Shown piece after piece: positions 61,514 to 64,000 of a DNA stretch of 64,000 nucleotides (its first letter is position 1; each line of letters starts with the position of its first letter). The DNA is from Parvibaculum sp. (GTDB lineage: Bacteria; Pseudomonadota; Alphaproteobacteria; Parvibaculales; Parvibaculaceae), in the NCBI RefSeq assembly GCF_030651915.1, contig NZ_JAUSBV010000008.1, forward strand, positions 124,001 to 188,000, read 5' to 3'. A model generated the notes under the pieces. That model made no database searches, was not told where the DNA came from, and was given only the letters and a program-made list of their open reading frames with translations. The position numbers and the translations under genes were made by a program.

Positions 61514-61885
61514 ATGGACGTCTCTGAGGTTCTGCGATTTGCGGCCGCGCTCGTCTTCATCATTGGCCTGATCGGGCTCTGCGCTTTCGTCGCGCGCCGT
61601 CTGGGCTTCGCAGCCGGTGGCATCGCAACCACAGGCAGTCAGCGGCGTCTCGCCATCGTCGAAGTGAAGCCGGTCGACGCGAAGCATCGCCTCCTGCTGA
61701 TCCGTCGCGACGGCAAGGAACACCTGATCCTGCTTGGCGGTGAACATTCATTGCTGATTGAGGGTGGCATCGACGCGCCGGCACCCGTGATGCTGGCCGA
61801 TACCGGGTCGGGCCCGGCGGGCGCGCCCGCGCCCGTTCTGCAGTTTCAGCGTATCGTCGACTTCATCAAGGAGCGTCGCGCGTGA
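61514..61885 (+). CDS. fliO: Flagellar assembly protein FliO
   Basis: A 123-residue protein with one TM helix (VLRFAAALVFIIGLIGLCAFVARRLG) and a short cytoplasmic domain with SQRRLAIVEVKPVDAKHRLLLIRRDGKEHLILLGG, the FliO core. It helps FliP oligomerise. ATG 61514 (MDVSEVLRF) is chosen over 61484. The stop overlaps the fliP GTG. Confidence 0.9.
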   Translation: MDVSEVLRFAAALVFIIGLIGLCAFVARRLGFAAGGIATTGSQRRLAIVEVKPVDAKHRLLLIRRDGKEHLILLGGEHSLLIEGGIDAPAPVMLADTGSGPAGAPAPVLQFQRIVDFIKERRA

Positions 61886-62646
61886 TCCGCTTTCTCGACA
61901 TTTCCGCGTACCGGAAGCGCCTGCTGACCGGTTTTACCGTCGCACTCCTTTCGTTCGGTCTTGCGGATCCGGCGCTTGCCAACAGCATTAGCCTCGATCT
62001 GTCCGACGGTCTCGGACTGACCGATCATGTGGTGCAAATCGTTGCATTGGTCACGATCCTGAGTCTTGCGCCATCGATTCTGATCATGGTGACGTCATTC
62101 GTGCGCATCATCGTTGTACTGTCGCTTCTCAGAACGGCACTCGGCATGCAGCAATCGCCGCCGAATGCCGTTCTGGTCAGCCTTGCACTCTTCCTGACGG
62201 CGTTCGTGATGACGCCAACCTTCACCAAGGCCTATGACGCCGGCATCCTGCCCCTGATGAACCAGGAAATGGAAATGGGCGAAGCATTTGAAAAGTCGAG
62301 CGAGCCGTTCAAGACTTTCATGCTCTCGCAAGTACGCAAGCAGGACCTGAAGCTCTTTGTCGATTTGTCGAACATCGCCGAACCGGAAGAAGCAACCGAC
62401 ATCGGCCTTCAGGTGCTGGTGCCTGCTTTCATGATCAGTGAACTGCGCCGCGCCTTCGAGATCGGCTTCCTGGTCTTCCTGCCATTCATTATCATCGACA
62501 TGGTGGTTGCATCGGTTTTGATGTCGATGGGCATGATGATGCTGCCGCCGATCATCATATCTCTACCGTTCAAGCTGATCTTCTTCGTGCTGGTCGACGG
62601 CTGGTCGTTGATCGCCGGGAGCCTGGTGCAGAGCTTCGGAACCTGA
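61882..62646 (+). CDS. fliP: Flagellar export protein FliP
   Basis: A 254-residue protein. A signal-like N-terminus (LLTGFTVALLSFGLADPALA) leads to ILSLAPSILIMVTSFVRIIVVLSLLRTALGMQQSPPNAVLVSLALFLTAFVM, LPFIIIDMVVASVLMSMGMMMLPP, and VDGWSLIAGSLVQSF, all typical of FliP. It forms the export gate core. The GTG start overlaps the fliO stop. Confidence 0.98.
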   Translation: MIRFLDISAYRKRLLTGFTVALLSFGLADPALANSISLDLSDGLGLTDHVVQIVALVTILSLAPSILIMVTSFVRIIVVLSLLRTALGMQQSPPNAVLVSLALFLTAFVMTPTFTKAYDAGILPLMNQEMEMGEAFEKSSEPFKTFMLSQVRKQDLKLFVDLSNIAEPEEATDIGLQVLVPAFMISELRRAFEIGFLVFLPFIIIDMVVASVLMSMGMMMLPPIIISLPFKLIFFVLVDGWSLIAGSLVQSFGT

Positions 62647-62667
62647 CGGCACGGAGCCGTCCGATCC

Positions 62668-64000
62668 TCAATTGATCGCCGGCGGCGCGTTATCCCGCAA
62701 TGACGTCACGAACCGCTCCATCGTATCGATGGATGCAATTCGGCTGGCAAGTTCGCGGAAGGCGACACCCTGATCGATGATCGGATCGGAAACGATTGCG
62801 AAGGCGCCCGCATCTGCACTGCGACTCATGGCATCACCGAACTTCGTCCGCATGCGCGACAGTCCGTCTTCGTTGCCCGCCAGCGAATAGGCAACAGCGG
62901 CACGCATAACCTGCAGGCGCACATCCTCAGACAGGGAATGGTCGGCCTTCCAGCTGTCGCCGAGCAAGGTCTCGAAAGCGGCACCTGCCTCCTCCCAGCG
63001 CCCGGCGCGCCACAATACGTCGGCACGCAGCACATTGGAAAGCGCGTCGCTGCGTGTTTCGAGGAGGTCGAGCGCGTAGTCATATTGCTTGGTCTCGGCA
63101 AGCGCCCGCGCTTCGATCAGGAGCCGGCGCTCGGCCAGTGCTTCAGGCAGCAGATTCTGTCTGGTCGCACGCAGCGCCGCCAGCGCGTTTTCCGGCTTTT
63201 CGTCGAGCAGCAGAATGGCGGCAAGTCGCGCCGCAACTTGCGCCTTGGCAACGCCGCCATGCAGCCGGTTGGCAACCTGATAGTCGAGAAGTTGAGCGGC
63301 CTGGGGCAGCAGATCGGCCTCTACCAGACGCTCGGCCAGATGACGGATCATCTCATCGCCCCGTTGGCCGATCGGCGTCAGATCCTTGAACCGCTCGAAA
63401 AAGGCCAGCGCCTGCAACGGAGTCAGGCGCGTTGCTTCGTCACCCAGAAAAAAATCCGCAAATAGATCTGACATCTGCATATTCATGCGATGTGCATGGT
63501 CGCTATCCGGATAGTTAGCAGTTGCGATACGCATGACATTCAGCGCTTCGACGATTTCGCCTGCCTCAAGATGCAGCGCCGCCAGTTGGCTCAGCACTTC
63601 GAGCTCAAGCGCATCGCCGCGCCACGCAAAACGCAGGCTTTCGAGTTCTGTCTTCAACGCTTCATGGTCGAGCTTGTCGCTCTTGCTGAGCAGCATGGCC
63701 TTGCCGAAACGCGCCCGCGCTGCAACGGGCGGATATCCGTCCTCAATGGCACGGTCGTAACGAATAAGCGCTTCGTCGGCCCGTCCAATCCTGTCGGCGA
63801 TCAACGCATCGACAAACATGACCTCGGCACGCGCCTTGCGGCTCTGCGGGTTCTCGGGAAAGGCGGCCGCATGACGTCGCGCGCCCTCGATATCGCCATT
63901 CGTCAGCGCAGCCTCCGCTGCATGGGCGCGGAATGTTGTCCGCCAATCGTCGTCGAAGGAATCCATGACGGCGCCGGCAAGCGCAAACTGCCCGCGTGCC
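62668..64000 (-). CDS. TPR-rich protein, partial at right edge
   Basis: The stop is at 62668 and the frame stays open to the right edge, so the start is outside; at least 443 residues are present. It shows many helical repeats with Ala/Leu spacing (for example GEIVEALNVMRIATANYPDSDHAHRMN, EKPENALAALRATRQNLLPEALAERRLL, AETKQYDYALDLLETRSDALSN), which fit tetratricopeptide or similar repeats. It is convergent with fliP. Its role near the flagellar genes is unknown; it could serve motility or be unrelated. Confidence 0.75.
   Translation of the reverse strand, partial: ARGQFALAGAVMDSFDDDWRTTFRAHAAEAALTNGDIEGARRHAAAFPENPQSRKARAEVMFVDALIADRIGRADEALIRYDRAIEDGYPPVAARARFGKAMLLSKSDKLDHEALKTELESLRFAWRGDALELEVLSQLAALHLEAGEIVEALNVMRIATANYPDSDHAHRMNMQMSDLFADFFLGDEATRLTPLQALAFFERFKDLTPIGQRGDEMIRHLAERLVEADLLPQAAQLLDYQVANRLHGGVAKAQVAARLAAILLLDEKPENALAALRATRQNLLPEALAERRLLIEARALAETKQYDYALDLLETRSDALSNVLRADVLWRAGRWEEAGAAFETLLGDSWKADHSLSEDVRLQVMRAAVAYSLAGNEDGLSRMRTKFGDAMSRSADAGAFAIVSDPIIDQGVAFRELASRIASIDTMERFVTSLRDNAPPAIN

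Overview
The window joins two genomes. Positions 1 to about 28,350 hold most of a T7-like podoviral genome (Autographiviridae-type gene content and order). Every phage gene is on the minus strand, so the phage reads from right to left. Positions about 28,360 to 64,000 are ordinary alphaproteobacterial chromosome. The host call rests on a purS/purQ/purL set, a DUF1476 protein, a PAS_5 protein, a cckA gene beside recA, alaS and icd, and CtrA-type TTAA-N7-TTAA sites at flagellar genes. A Parvibaculum-like Hyphomicrobiales or Rhodospirillales relative is plausible, but the genus cannot be fixed from sequence reading alone.

Phage region, in phage order. A phage-type promoter and one unknown early gene are followed by a single-subunit RNA polymerase. 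Next come small unknown early genes, then single-stranded DNA-binding protein, endonuclease I, a one-TM protein, amidase-type lysozyme and an HTH protein. Replication follows: primase-helicase, a structured 130-nt non-coding segment and family A DNA polymerase. A GIY-YIG-like small ORF, 5'-3' exonuclease and dNMP kinase come next. The structural genes are portal, scaffold, a holin-like protein, capsid, tail tubular A and B, gp13-like, gp14/15/16-like internal virion proteins, and a tail fibre cut by the left edge. Six sites of form TTTAGGT(T/G)GC resemble the SP6 promoter and precede gene blocks on the same strand. They are good candidates for promoters of the phage polymerase. A rho-independent terminator follows the capsid gene, as in T7. 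Terminase, integrase and repressor are not in the window; if the element is complete they lie to the left.

Junction. The 5' half of a tRNA-Leu(UAA), on the minus strand, ends at about 28,355, where phage sequence starts. The 3' half is absent, so this looks like an attachment junction of unusual polarity.

Host region. From 28.5 to 36.1 kb there are a small secreted protein, a CinA/MoaB-like protein, map, radC, a Tat-exported amidase, purB, a histidine phosphatase and an enoyl-CoA hydratase. A PQQ dehydrogenase faces a divergent TetR regulator with a palindromic operator-like site between them. Then come a PAS_5 protein, a DUF1476 protein, the purC-purS-purQ-purL-bolA-grxD run, rpsD, a TrmJ-like methyltransferase, icd, two small unknown genes, alaS, recA (with a LexA-like box), a desaturase and a small kinase. 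From 55 kb to the end, cckA sits downstream of flgB-flgC-fliE-fliQ-fliR-flhB. fliO-fliP runs divergently, and two CtrA-like boxes lie between flgB and fliO. The window ends inside a TPR-type gene.

The most unusual items are the tRNA-half junction, the promoter set whose TAG doubles as the upstream stop codon, the inverted-repeat RNA between primase and polymerase, the possible AUU-started GIY-YIG gene, and cckA placed in the flagellar operon that its own pathway probably controls.
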